Origin: Antedon mediterranea
Lineage: Eukaryota; Echinodermata; Crinoidea; Comatulida; Antedonidae
Direction: 5' to 3'
DNA length: 64,000 nucleotides
Assembly: GCF_964355755.1 (NCBI RefSeq)
Contig: NC_092680.1
Span: 3,573,001-3,637,000, forward strand
Part shown: positions 23,183 through 38,100 of the stretch, in pieces
Position numbering within the stretch: the stretch's first letter is position 1
Layout: every line of letters starts with the position of its first letter
Notes under the pieces: model-generated
The model's database searches: none
Told to the model about the DNA's origin: nothing
What the model saw: only the letters and a program-made list of their open reading frames with translations
Made by a program: the position numbers and the translations under genes

Positions 23183-26100
23183 CTAAAAAAAAAGAAAAGT
23201 TTTATGAATAACAAGGTCAGAGGTTAGGGGTCATTTGGTTTATAGATTGGACACAATTCATACAATTTCATTTGTCATTAAGGATATAGCTTGCTATCAA
23301 AGGTAAATTTAATGTCTGGTAACTTCATTTATGAAGACAAGAATTGTGCACGCCAATCAAAAAACGCTGTAGTAAAAAAATAAACCTGACTGACTGATCG
23401 CAGCATTTATAAATGGATTTTAGATACAATATATAATGTTCAGAATTGATTAGTAGAAATGTATAAACAAACACATAGTAGATGTTAGACTTCTTAATCT
23501 TTTTTATGTTAGTCCACCAGTCAGCATTTTGATTTTTTTTGTCTGAAAATACGTATGAAACGCCATATTTATCTTTTTACTAATTTCGGTCTAGAATTTA
23601 TACTTAGTAGATGTTAGTCAATGTAATGTAGTAGTCCATTAATAACAACGAAATTGATCTATATCAATTATAGTACAACTTATATCAATGATGGTGTTAT
23701 GGCTGCAATGTAGTCACTAGCAGTATAGCAATGGGTTTATGATCCTCAAATACTCCTTTAAATAGATTTCTAATCTCTTTTATACATTTTAACAATTCCT
23801 AATTGATGCAAATTTTCCCATAATTCGTTTTCTGCTTTATTATCGTGGTTTGCAAAAAATCTATGTTTCTGGTAAGTTTTTTCGTAATAATGTTCAGAGA
23901 ACTTATCATAGCTTCCTCCAAAACCATAAATATCAATCTGGAACACAAAAACGTTGAAGATAGTTAAATACGAATGTACGTTCCATAAAAAGATATGGTA
24001 AAAAGAACAGTTGGAAGAAGTGTTCATCAGGATGAGGATATGGAATAAAGGCCATCATTCAAGAATAAATTGGCAGCAAAGTCAAGCAAGGCCAGGGTCA
24101 GATAAGGTCAAATAAGATCAGGGTCAATCAAGGTCAAATAAATGCAGTAAGTTCAAATAAGACTAACATCAAATAAGGTCAATGTCAAATAGAGACAGGT
24201 CAAAATAAGATCATGGTCAAATAAAGTTAAATTCAAGTAGATTAAGGTCAGGTATGGTTAGGGTCAAGAAAAGTCAAGGTTGAGTAACAGTACTTATGGC
24301 AAGTTGTTGGTGAAGACGACAGATTCCGTACCAAAGAGTAACATTGGAGTCAATTAGAATAATATGACGTTTTTATAATCAACAAACATGACTTGTACCT
24401 CCATCGTCTGTATTACCATCAAAAAAAAAAATTTCTAATTTCACTGCTCATTACTGTAGTAGTTGCATCTTCAGTATATACCTATGGAGTATGGGCTCTA
24501 AAATTACTCTATTCATCTAAGGGGACCTGCCCATTGTAATGTTCCAGTTAAAAGAATATGGTATAGTTGCATTTAAAGTAGTAAATAGATTTTATATACA
24601 GGCACCTTTCAATTCATGTCATCTGATTGGTCTAGTTATTGCCATGTCCTCGACCTACAGACTGGCTAAACTGCGCATGTCTGTTTCATCTTAAATAACG
24701 ATGATGATGATGGACTGAGCGGACAGATCATGTTTCTCTCTGAAAACTATCTTATAATGAATAAACTATCTTTAATAATACAACCAGATCTGTACACACG
24801 TGCAACGTGAAGATTGTGTAGCTAGCCCTAGCATAGCCTACGATGGTTAACTTGTGTAGATGTAGTTGACTTAGAGGATTTAGTAAGTTTAGCAGCCAGT
24901 AAAAATATGAAGAAACAAATAAAGTATGCTTTTTGAATATTATTGCATATTTGGAAGCAAAATATTATCAAATGCACGCCTTTTGATGTTTGCTCCTTCG
25001 CAGCGAAAGAACGATGAACTGTGCCAACCAAGTCCATGTTATGCGTTCACTTCGGCCTAGCCTACAACCGAATTGTGTGGTACAGTGTATAAAACAAATA
25101 TATACTGGCCTTTCATTGAGACATGGTGATCTAAAGACTATACTATCTCCTGAGACGAAGTTGAGAATATAGGAAAAAAATGTTTATGTGTGTAATGTAT
25201 CGTTTCGTTATTGTCTAGAACTATCTATTTACTTCTTCTTTATTGTATCAAATTAAAACAATTTAAAATACAAAAGGTAGCCAAGATATAGCAGAAGCTA
25301 ATCAAGCTTGGTACCTTTTATCTTAACTAACTATACTATATAGTATGTCTCCAGATCACAGAGGGCTACATTTTTAACCATGCCCCTCAGCCCAGTCAAT
25401 ATTTGTATCGTATTGGTATACTAAAACATATTCTAGTTTTAATATAGCATGGTATAGCAGTATAGTGGGATTTGTATAGCAGTATTGTATAGCATTAGCA
25501 CGGTATGTGTAGTATTGGTACAGTAACATTAGTATAGTATAGTATTAGTATGGTAGATTAGATAAAAACATTCATGCAGCACCACATACTGTATATAAAT
25601 ACCGTATATATTTGAATAAACTCCCGCTTTGAATAACCCCCAGGGCCCTTAATTATTCACAAAACATTTCTATTTGTAATAGAATTCATTGATTGACATG
25701 ATCTACAATTTACCAAGCATTTTGATAATTTTGATGATTTGATTTTTTACTGTATTTTATCACTTCTCGATATTAATTGTGTTGTAGTATTTTTTATCTA
25801 GAAGTATTTATTTGATTAGACATAATAAACCCTTACCTCGAATAAACGCCTCCCTCGAAAAAAAAAAATAAAACATGGGCGTTTATTCAAATAAATACGG
25901 TAGTACAATGTTTTATAGTATATTATATTCATAGTAACATTGATTCATATAATAATGATTTTACATTATAGGCCAAACATTTACCATCTAGCGATTAGTT
26001 GAAAAAGCATCATGTGATTGAGTGGCCGACAGTGGAACCGTAATTATGTTGCCATAACATCGGCAGGGGTTCGAGGCTCACTCACTCCATGGTTCTGGTG

Positions 26101-29100
26101 GTAGAACGAGTCTTCTCGGATAAGGATTATAAACCGTAGGTCCAGTGTACACATCTAGCTCGTGTGCACTTTAAAGAACCTAGTACATCTTTCGAGACAA
26201 GTAGGAGTTACCCCGGTGTATTAGTTCATCACAGCCACTGATCATAACTGGGCCCTCTGGGAGACCAGTCTTTGACTGAAGAGGTCGCCCCAGTATAAAT
26301 AAATATTATTTCAATTCAATCAATTAGGTGGGGATTCTATGTCAGAACGTAGGCATAGTAATTAAACTACAATAGTATTTACTATTCCCTGTAAAAATTA
26401 CATGGCCTGGCCTCTACTTTGGTTTGCAATTTAATGGAAGCGGCGGATAAATTGAATAAAAATTTACTTTAAATGTTTGCTCTATACTATAAAAAAGAGT
26501 TCTGGTTTAAACTAAAGGCAGAGGTGTCTGAAATAATAGGCACAGAGGTCCATAGTTTTAACCAGAAAAATAACATATAATTGTATTTAATAGAAGCTTC
26601 AACTTCTACACAATACAAAGGCAAAGTGCAACGAAATTAATTTGACCAATCACAATGCGATAGATCATAATCCATTGTGTCGTGATTGGTCAATTTAACT
26701 ACTTGCATTGCAAAATCTGGTAGAAGGGAAGCTATCACGACAGCCCTTGCTTGGTAAGCATGCTCAAATGATCTTAATGCTCTGTTGCTTATTGTGTAGC
26801 ATGCAATTTTGCAGCTTCAAATAGCATCTTTATAAACGCAGCGACCTGTATAGTAATTATATAAAGTAGAACACCTTCTTAGGACCTCCTATTCAGGGGA
26901 CAGTTTCGAATTAAATGAATTAGGGGCAAAATATGTTTTTCTTGGTCAGGTGTTACCTTAAAGATGTATTATCCCCCTGAAAAATAATTGTTAACAATTT
27001 TTTTGCTGAATATGCCATTTTATTGTCACATAATAGTTATCCACTTTAACAAAAAAATGGATCTAAACAAATTTTATTTATCTGAAAAAAACTGTAATTT
27101 AAAGCAAAAATGATCAAATTGGCTGTCAGCCAATGGATTTCTTCGTTGAATTTAACTATTTATTATGTTATTTTATATAAAGTGAAAACATTTTTGTTTT
27201 CGTTTTTTGTCTTCGGAAGTGATTAACTACAAAATAACCTATTCAAAATCTGATTTAATTATTCTTCATTTTTCATGTTTTTTAGGGGACAATACATCTT
27301 TAATAAACTGTCTCGCAGGGGCGTTCCCTTAATGGGGGTTCTATTCTATATAATAGTAATCAAACAAACTAACCTGATCACATGTATGTAATGCCGTCAA
27401 TAACATAATAGCACCTGTTGTAGGACGATGTACATTTTTATGTTGATGTTTTGAATTCACCCAACTAAACAAACAATAGATAATCAATCAACATATGACC
27501 TTAAAATTAAAATGTCAATATCAAATCCCAAATACGATTACTTAAGTTTGGTCTAAAGTGAGACAATTCGGCCCACAAAGTGGGACATTTCAGTCTGAAA
27601 GTTTGGACCAAATCGTCCTGGAATCATACAAAACACTACCTTGTTGTAAAAATTACAATAAATACTATCGTATCATAAACACCAGACCTAGATATTTGTT
27701 TGTGTAGAGGGAAGGGTACTGTACTGTTAGAGGCATACTGCCTTTCTAATGCCTCGTTAATAGTGCAGTCAATCTTTCTACTATCATTAAATATTATCTA
27801 TTTGCAAGTCATAAACATACATAATTTGTATATTCTATGTAAAAATTTCAGGCTGCTGTTTTGTAGTCTCTGCCGTCTTTTAATATGATTGGTATTTCCA
27901 GTTTTCTTAAGCTCTGTCTACACTATCAAACCAGTTTGACAAAAAAAGGTGACAAATATGGTAGTGATATTCCCAAATAAGGTAGTGATCTGACATCATC
28001 ATGTCATGGGCACATTACATTTTCTTACCTCCATTTAAGATATCTTTCAAAATCAGGATGTACAACTTTTACATTGTCCTTATTTAATCCTTTTGGGAAT
28101 TTTGGAGGACTCCTGAAATAAGAAAATAAACAGATTTTTATGTTTTTTTTTTTAAATTTTTACACCATCCAACAGTAGCAACATGACTAGCCTGCCAACT
28201 TTTTCAGTGGGCAATTAGTGAGACATTAAAGATGTATTGTCCCCCAAAAACATGAAATTCAGAAAATTAATTTAATTAGACTTTGAATAGGTTATTTTAT
28301 AGTTTTAATAAAGTTAATCCCTTCCGTAAAAAAAACCCCCAAAAATAATGTTTTTTCATATAAAATGACAAATAAATGGTCAAATTCAAAAACACCTATT
28401 TGCTGGCAGCAAAGTTGACTATTTTTGCTCTAAATTACAGTTTTTTCATGTAAATACATTTTTTTTTCGATTCAATTTTGTTCAAAGTCAATAAATATTA
28501 TGTGAAATTTAAATGGCATATTAAACAAACAAAATATAAAAAATATTTTTATAAATTTTTAATTATTTTTTTCAGGGGACAATACATGTTTAAATAAGAA
28601 TTATATATAGCAAGATGTGCTACGTCTATTGTGTTAACTTACCTATGGTATTTACCACTGCTATATGGTGGAGATTTATCATGCAAAACTGCATTTAAAT
28701 ATTCATACGTCCATGGACTATCAGCAAAAAGTAAATATCTTATTCCCTGCAATAATTAAAAATGTAATTAATAAAAAATAATTGCTTCACATATAATAAA
28801 ACTGAATTAACAAAATAATCAGAAATAATTTGACTTAATCAACACAGGTACAGTAGTGTGATATTGATTTCACGTTCAATGAACTGTTGATTGTCTAAAC
28901 ATACAACTTGTGATCTTGGCACCAAAAACAAAAACCAACCATCAGCTGAATAAATACCGTATCACTGCACAGATATCTAATACTTAAGTTTTATTTTTTG
29001 TGTTAATAATTTTTTGTAAATAACCAAGTGACCAACCACAAGCAATAGTTGCGTGAACACAAGCAATGGTCGTGTGACCACAGGCAATATTCATGTGACC

Positions 29101-32100
29101 ACAAGCAATGGTCGTGTGACCACAAGCAATTATCATGTGACTCATGGCAATGGTCGTATGACCACAAGCAATGGTTGTGTGACCACAGGCAAGAGTCGAG
29201 TGACCAAAAGCAATAGTCATGTGACCAAAAGCAATAGTCATGTGACCACAAGCAATAGTCATGTGACCACAGGCAATAGTCATGTGACCACAGGCAATAG
29301 TCATGTGACAACAGGCAATAGTCATGTGACCACAGGCAATAGTCATGTGACCACAGGCAATGTGAGTGAGTTTTGAAACAGCACTACAATACTTCTACAA
29401 ACCTCTTGATAAGGCGGTGAGCGAAATCCATAACGCGCACTTCCGCGTAACGTGTTAGATAATGTGATCAACGTAAAACAGTAGAATGAAGTACGACTAC
29501 CAACGTCTTCTTCAAATCCAGTCGTTAGTGCTGTGTTTACCCTAAATAAATAAGAGTAATATATTATGCAAACATTGCATGGAGGTGAAATATAACATCT
29601 GGCATCCATGAGGGAATGGTATTTTTCTTCGAGGGACTGTATTTTCCCTTACCAAATTACGTTCACATATTTACATAGGTTATGTAATATAAATTTTACA
29701 TTTTGTCTTAATTATTGTCTCATACTAGAAGAACAGCTGCATATAAAATTTCAAAATTCAATTCTTGATATGGTTTGGGCGGCCTTTTTTATCATCCTCA
29801 TAGATTTCTTCATCTTTAATAATTTAATTGATTAATTTTCAGTATATGACAGAGTCAATTATAATTTCTTTTATTCTATGCCTGTACATTTGTATATAAA
29901 TGATTAAAATATATTTTTTCCATTTTCAATAAATTTTATAATCAGTGAAAATATTTTATTTATTTTACTTCAATAGATTGTAAGTCACTACTCAAACAGC
30001 TGAGCATACAAGGTTTTGTGAATATTTGATGAGTTATACTTGAGTTATACCAAAGAATATATATCACAAGAATGAGTATTCCGCGATTTTTGCATGAGAA
30101 ATTTGTAACAGAGAGCTCCAGAGAGTGATGCCCGCCCTCATAAGGGCGGATGTATACATACTAAATAAGACTTGATTTAATAGATATTATACATGTCACA
30201 TTAAATAGAATTATGATAATAGTTTTGCAATTGTAAACGGCCTATTCCTTACCATTGCCCGTGTAATACTCTACGCCCGGTAAATTAAGTATTGTTTTTA
30301 TGATATAAATTAGTATAAAATACATGTTATTAATAGGAAAAAATGTTAAATGTCATTAACATTTATTTGTTTTACCAGAAACAAGTTAAATATAGGAATA
30401 TTATTAAACTATCCTACGTGAAAACGCGTAAACACCAACACGCCCGGTCACGCTATTGTAGCGCCCGGTTGATAAAGCAAACTGTTTATACGGCAGTTTT
30501 TACTAAATAAATTGCATAAAACGAACAATTAAATATCCAAATAGTATTTAACATGATGTTGGCATGTAGTTGATAACATTTTTTATCATGAAAATACTAC
30601 CGGTGGTCCAGCCTTTGATTAGTGAAAAACTGAAACCGTCACAAAAAGTTGTATACATCCCAGATACATCCACACTTATGGCGGCGCCCTACCACATGGA
30701 CAATATTACTGTTACAGGGAAAATCGCGGATTACTCATTCTTGTGATATATATTCTTTGGTTATACTATCAGGGATGTCACCAGCTTTTTGGAGTGCCGG
30801 TCGGCAAATTTCCCGGGGGGGGGGGGGACCCCGGGGTATCCTCCCGGGGGGTTTGTCGTTATTTCTGCGAAACATAAAGAATTATGAAAATAAATAACAA
30901 CAAATTGCGTCAGGTCTAGGCCTAACCTTGTACCACCGGGGAGTCGCCGTTATTATTCGCGAAAACAAAAAAACGCTCACGAAATGAATAGCAATAGATC
31001 GCGTCAGGCTTAGGCCTAGCCTTGTAGACACTACGACCACTAGGCCTAGCCAAGGATTAGATAGATGCCCAAAACCCAAAATCTGAATTCCACAAAAACG
31101 GGCGCTTCTTTATTTAGGCCTAATCCCTAATCAAATAATGTAGATAAATTTTTAGCCTAGACCTTACTACTTGTTGCTCGATATAATGTTCGTGTTCCTT
31201 TGCGCGAGAGTTTTTTTAGCGTATTCGCGAATTCCGGATTTTTTGTTTCACAACTGTGCGGCAAGCATGTAGTGCATGGCCGGCAAGAACAGAGACACGT
31301 GTTTATGGGTTAACTGAAGTTTAGCAACCTGAAGTTATCCCAGGGACGTGTAATTATTGTACCATGCTCGGCGATCATAAACGAACGAACTTGCCCGGTC
31401 TCACTGAACCATGCGCATGTTTTTTTATTTTTTTTAATAGTTCAAAAATGTAAAACTAGTAACATAATAATTATAAAGCAGGGTGACAAAACATTCAGCA
31501 ATTAAAAATGATTTTGTTTGGGTCTATGTAGTTGTACATTTTTAATTACTGCGTACTTGTTTGTATTTTTAATCTGTGCAAAATAAAACGCTTGAATGGT
31601 CGCTATGTGAACTTTAAACTTGTACACTGTGCTGTGTAGCACGTTGTTCGCCATGACTCACAAGCTGTAACAATGAATACCAGGGCAGGGTAGGTCTGGT
31701 ATTGTGTTACAAATAAAGTAACGTACGTAACCACGGAAACATTTGCTGTAGTCTTTTGTCTTATCTATATGAGGCTAGCTTGTCTGTTATTAACAATGTG
31801 CTAGGTAAAATGTTTTAGTACGAATTTTAGTTAGGCCTAGGCCTAATATAAATATCGTAATGATTAATAAATAATAGTGGTGGTCGACAGCCTGTAAATC
31901 CTGGTCGGAAATGTTGAGTGCTGGTCGGGGCCGACCAGCGCCGACCAGCGTGGTGACATCCCTGTACTGTAACATTGCATCTGTTATTTCAATCAAAAAT
32001 TTAATTTCAATTAGAAACATTAATCAAAGGCAAGGAACAATTTTTATTAGAATCGAACATTTTATATCACGTACAGTGACGTTACAAAACGTTCTGTTTA

Positions 32101-35100
32101 CGGTTTTAGCGAAACGCAACCAACATTTTTTATCAGCAATCTGCGGATAACCAATTAATAAATAAGTTTAGGTAGCAGCATTAATATTGAACTGGAACTA
32201 AAGGAAATTATAGGATGTATGGTTCACTGGTCAAACAGCGACTAATGTTGACATTAGGTGGTTGACTAAATGCTTATTTTTAGCTAAATGGTACTCTCTT
32301 AAGCTCTGTTTACACTATCAAACATTATGTGACAAAAACATTTCACTGAGGTAATATGTCACTCGGTCTCTGGGCAACTGTTCTCTGAGATAACGCCACA
32401 TTCTCTGTATGATTTTCTGGGCTTTACACAGTAAAGATATACAGTATGGTATATTTCTTTCGGCCACTCACTCACTTATGGGTAGCAATTACCTACTGTA
32501 TAATGCATGTATGTATTTAACCAAAGCTCTATCTACACTATCAAACTTTGTGTGATAAAAAATTATGATGCAGCCAAATATGGTAGTGATATGCTTAAAT
32601 ATGGTAGTGATATGACATCATCCTCATCATTGATTACCTGAACACATAATCATGGGCATCAATTTCTTGCCCTTTTCTTGATCCGTTCATAATGCCTCCA
32701 TTACCTATGATAGCACAAGTGATACAGCCTCCTTTTGGTTTTCCATTATTTAACCTATCATCAAACATGTATCGGTTATTTGGTGAAGATAGTCCTTCCA
32801 ATGCTCCCTTCACCTCTGCAGAAAAAGATACAATATTAATAGTAAATGATGTATCAAATATGGTTTGACTTCACTACAGATCTATAGATGTGTACACCAT
32901 ATATCCTCAGGTATAACCCCACTCCCTACTTTATGAAGGATTTCACAAACAGGCATACTGTATAGTCCCAGTATCGACTTTTGGTATGGTTGTAGGCCTT
33001 TCAGTTCCGAAGGGTTTTTACAAGAAATTCTTACCATTCATTTTTTTTCTGAACCAGGGTTTCTCTGGGTATACAGTAGTCCCACCCCACAATTTCGTGT
33101 TCTAGGGTGTGAGATCAAACCGGAGAATGTACGGTATTAATGCAATAATTCTTTTTGCTACGTGATGTGAAAGCTTTGTCTAATACTATCAAACTAGTTT
33201 GACAAAAAAAGTGTGATGACATTCCCAAATATGGTAGTGCTATATGTGCTATTTTTTTTGTCACATAAAGGTTGATAGTGTAGACAGAGCTTAAGTCTGC
33301 TGAAATTGAAAAGTGTACCTACCGTCTGTATCAGAATCTAGATATCCATTTACGCCATGATATTTACTTAATCTTTGAAACTCAGAATTTGTGAAGTGTT
33401 TATCCCAGATGAGGACCGGCATATCAGCAATGTACCTGGACTGCATTTCAGGCATTGTCATCATTTTGCGCCTTACACTTGTTGGACAACTCTACATAAA
33501 GCACAAATTAACATTTTTGTAATGTACAATAGCATCGAAAAGATTATCAATTTTAATTTTTTATTTTCCCAACCAACAGTAAACTCAAGGTTCAACACTT
33601 AAGGAGGGAACAATGAATATCTTCGTCGTCCTAGAATTCAACATTTTTTTTAGGGGGGGGGGGGGGGAAATGCAACCAATCATGTGTTCATGATCACTCA
33701 TGCGAATCGAAAAGCACACCAAACACCCAATGGATATAAAAATCGCAGCTATTCGCTCTTGTGCTTATTTTGTATCCCATTCCATTAAAAATGTTGATGA
33801 TTGATAAAACAATTTACCTAGTGTAAAACAGGCTTTAAGAGGACACCTTCGGAGCTATTTAGATTGAAATAACTTTACAAAATAATTCTGTATTGAATCA
33901 ATAAAAGTATTTTGACTTGATAATATCTAAAACACTGTATAAACACACATGATAATTTATGTCAAATATTACATAGGTCAGACACCTTAATTAATCAATA
34001 AGTGGCTACAAAAAATCTATTATTTTATAGACTGTTACATTGCAGCTGTTGAGGCTGGCAAGAGGACACATATTGACACGCATGGCATAACAGTAACCTA
34101 TACAGACAACAACAAAAAATTTAATTAAGTTAAAACATCAAAGATTCACAATCTAACTAAAATTTTATTAGAAATTGGTATAAAGCAATTGTTAGTGTTG
34201 TTTATGCATATCATGTTTATAATTAATACTAATAATATAATAAAATTTAAGCTTGTTAAGCTGGTTGTCCATTAAGCAAATTTGATGTGTGAATTGAATC
34301 GAAAAAAATGTCAGCTTATTAAATATTTATTCGTTTATCTTCAAAATCTCTTTACTCCAACAAATGAAACTTTTTATTTTCGTATCATTTAAATTAGTAC
34401 TTTTTTGCGAAGGGAAAAATTATGCAACCAATCAGAACTCGGAAATTCAAAAAGACACGAAATGGAATTGAAAATTGAAGCTATTCCCACTTGTACGTGT
34501 GTACATTTATATTTTCTAATTTTAGTTTAAAATAAATTTACCATATGACGACGAAAGAAGAAAATGAGTCTATAAATACTGTGGTTTGTGGAGATGTAAT
34601 TGTAATGGATGTTGCATTAATGCATTATTAATATCCAATTAATTTATTGTAAGAAGTAATTAGCGAGTACGATATTAATTATGAATGTTTAATTAAGCTA
34701 CTACATTATTAATTGTAGTTTAGTGGTTTACATGCTTGCCTACCAATCCCAGGGCCATTGGTTCAACTCCTTCAATGCACTTTCACACTTTTAATTACTG
34801 TAATCTGTGAGTACAACATTTATTATGTATAGTTTGTTTGATTGAGCTACTGTACTACTGTATATCATTAATTATCATGGTTGCCTACATATCCCAGGGT
34901 TGTAGGTTCAAATCACACTTTTAATTACTACATATTTCCACCATGATTACTGTAATCCATGAGTACTAAATTTATTATATGTTTGAATTGATTAAGCTAC
35001 TATTGTATCATTAATTATCATGATTGCCTACTTACCCCAGGGTTGTAGGTTCAAATCATGGCACTGTACATTTTTAAGGATGTGTATATCACACTACCCA

Positions 35101-38100
35101 AAGCCCATTCAGGTAAATCAAATGTACTGTATCTATCTATCTTCAAAATTCCTTTCTGTGAAAAATTCTGGTTCCTTAGAGTTTTTTGCTTAATGAAATT
35201 AGTAGTTAATACATTTTTTTATACTCTTTCCCGGAAGAAAATATGTTTAACCAATCAGAACTCAGGAAATGAGTTATCATGTGTTCATGAGCACATGCAA
35301 ATCGAACAGATTAGATAAAAAGAAAGTAGAAAACAGAGAAGCTAAAATTTTTCTTTACAAAAATGTTGAACTGACATAAATAAATTTGCATACAATAGTG
35401 GAAAACAGGGCTACAGTCAGAAAGCCTCGATTCTTTTTCTTCATACAATACCGTCAATACGCACATTTTTTTCCCCCAACAAGTTCCACCAATCGGATGA
35501 TAACAGAGTAAAATGATTTTCTGTACCATACCGGAGAAGATTACACAAACCAACAGTGGTGTTGACAGTCTATTTATACTGTACCTAGCTTACTTGCATA
35601 AAGGCCAATCTACACAGACAAGTGGCAACGGTTAAGAGGAAATCAGCGTACCTTGTCTCGCGTAGAATCTGTATCTATCCTGAGTGGAAACCATTGTGTA
35701 AATGGTCATAAGAAATAACATAGATTCTATATTTTTATTACCGCTCGTTTGTGTCAATTCTCCTTTAGCCAGCAAATGCCCTCTTTCTGTCCGAAGAAAA
35801 AAGGTTAAGTATGACAATGCTGCTGCTGAGCACACTTATCTTATCGTATCTTCCGCGATCATCAGGGTAGAGGGGTTTTGATTGTTTCTACAGTACACTG
35901 TTCAATATATAAAAAAATTATTTAATGACTTACCAGATACTGTAAATATTGGTTGTCATGGTAATATATCTTCTCACTACCATATTCATCATTCGTCTCG
36001 GGTTCTTTGTTGATGAGCGACTCTGGTATAAAATCAGGAATGGGTCGTTCCGTTACTACTTTACGTGGAACTGGCGTGGCTGTAAAGTTTATATTTTGAG
36101 CAAGTGCTCGGATACCGTCTGATATTTTTAGTTCTAATTTCTTATCACGTTTTGAGTCTGGATATTTAAATGTTGTGTCCATTAATTTGTTAAATTGATT
36201 AATTGTTCCATTTGCAAATTTTGATAAACTGAAAACATAAAAAAAGATCAGAAAAATATTAAAACAATAATTGACTATACTGTACCCCATTGAGGAGTAA
36301 TCAATATAAAATTGTGAACAGTGAAAACAACCTTATAAGGTACAATTCCCAACTTATTGCTGTTTGCTTTCATCCTATTTAAACAGACTTTGGTAAAATC
36401 TATGCTTGCCAACTCCGGGCTAGTACAGTACAATCCAAAGTTAACTAACACAAAAGTCAAGGAAAAGATATATTGATACAACTCCGCACCAAAATGAATT
36501 TCATTGATCTAAAATACCAGCTGTTGGCTTGCCAATGTGCAAAATACAATGATATTATTATTTATACTGAGCTAAATAAATAGTAGTAAGTAAATACTAG
36601 TAAGTAGTTTACGGAGTAAACTTTACAAAAATTGGCAACATATGTTCTTGACAATAAATCTAATGAAACTTTGATTTCTCAGATTATCAAACACAAAAAA
36701 TGTACAAGGGTTACAGTAGGGAAATAGTGAACTGCATTTTTCTTTCATCAATCACACTTAAGTGAGATATTTCTTTTAAATTTCACTTACAACTCAATAT
36801 TTAAGTATTTCACTTTAAATTGTATGCATTTAGATCGGAGATTTCTTTTTATTGTAAGGTATTTCCCTTGGCCTAAAATGTGAATGGTGAATACGGCCAC
36901 AGTACTTAAAGGTGTTACGGAATTTGGCAAAAGTTTCCCCTAGATGTTTCATAATTTTTGGGATTTTATTTGTGTTACACAAGCTTGTTGAAAATAAGCC
37001 CTTTCTTATCAGTGGGGGGATAGTTCAAATTACACAGTAAAATCTCTATTCTTTTGTACACAAATTTTGTAAATAGAGAGGCATTTTAAAAAGCTATGAA
37101 AAATAAATGGTGTGGTAAAAAATGTTATCAGATGATTAAATATAGGTAATATAACTTGAATATTACATTTCTGATATTTTTATTCAACTTCAGATTTTTA
37201 TTTTCATGCTATAGCAAAAATTATCTACCGTATATCCACCATCTTTTTTCACCATCTAGGGAGTCACCAGACATGTTATTACATTAGGTTAACTACCTAA
37301 CTACTGAAAAAAAGTCTTCCTGGTTTTTATGGAAGAATTTTGTCAAATTTTGTATTTGACCATATTAAGGGAAATTCATGTTTTTTCGTCTCGATTTCTG
37401 TTACAAATATTTGATTTATGTACTATTAATCAAATATTATATTTAAAATTCATGCCTGTACCTGAGCTTTAAAAAATGTTTACCTTTTTTGCAATTTGAT
37501 GTGAACATTTACCGGAATTGTAGAGTAGCCCGTTTCAGACACACTCATCACAATAAATGAAATGCTTATTACAACCAATACGCCAAACATGAATATACAT
37601 CTTTTCAGACTACAAATAGAAGAAATAATCAATATTTTAATTAATTTTTTTCAGTTTTTTTTCTTTAGATAAGTACAAAGACAAAAACGGAAAAAAATCT
37701 GATTAAAAGTTTAACGTCCTAATGATCTAATCACTGTCAAAATGAAATATGAAAAGAAATATAATTGTAATGTAAGTAACAATAATCAAAATACAATTTA
37801 TTTGATTTGATATAATTTATACATTGCAAAAATAATACAAATTGTGTAAATGTTGTCAACTAGGCCCTACAGGATATCAAAATATTCTGTTTTTTTTTTC
37901 AAAGATTGATTTATTCAATTTTTTAACCATTGTGGCCAGTTACCTTTGTTAATGTTTTATTACCTTTTTTAAAAGTATTATTTCTGCAATATTATAATAT
38001 TACTACTAATTTATTTTCTTACTTGGTATTGTGTTTCAATAAAGTGCTTGTTAATGTTATTAAACTAGCATACAGATAATGTTTGAACAAGAAATCACAT

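Larger units (their letters stand above)
23938..27373. other. Sialyltransferase intron 9
   Basis: Non-coding. It holds a degenerate AGGTCA-rich tract (24070-24290), an inverted-repeat element (25600-25902), a SINE (26010-26330), a small inverted repeat around GACCAATCACAA/TTGTGTCGTGATTGGTC (26640-26690) and a family-2 hairpin (26958-27303). Confidence 0.6.
29542..32637. other. Sialyltransferase intron 5
   Basis: 3.1 kb with no exon. Two inverted-repeat elements lie back to back (30044-30767 and 30770-31964), plus two truncated hairpin MITEs near its 5' end (32299, 32523). Confidence 0.65.

Noticed and set aside
28984-29376. Long frames on both strands encoding heptad repeats (MTIACGH and similar)
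   Set aside because: They are read-throughs of the 21-bp minisatellite in all frames; period divisible by three removes stops. Not genes.
35058-35553. Frames in sialyltransferase intron 3
   Set aside because: Decayed dispersed repeat; no splice-consistent continuation.
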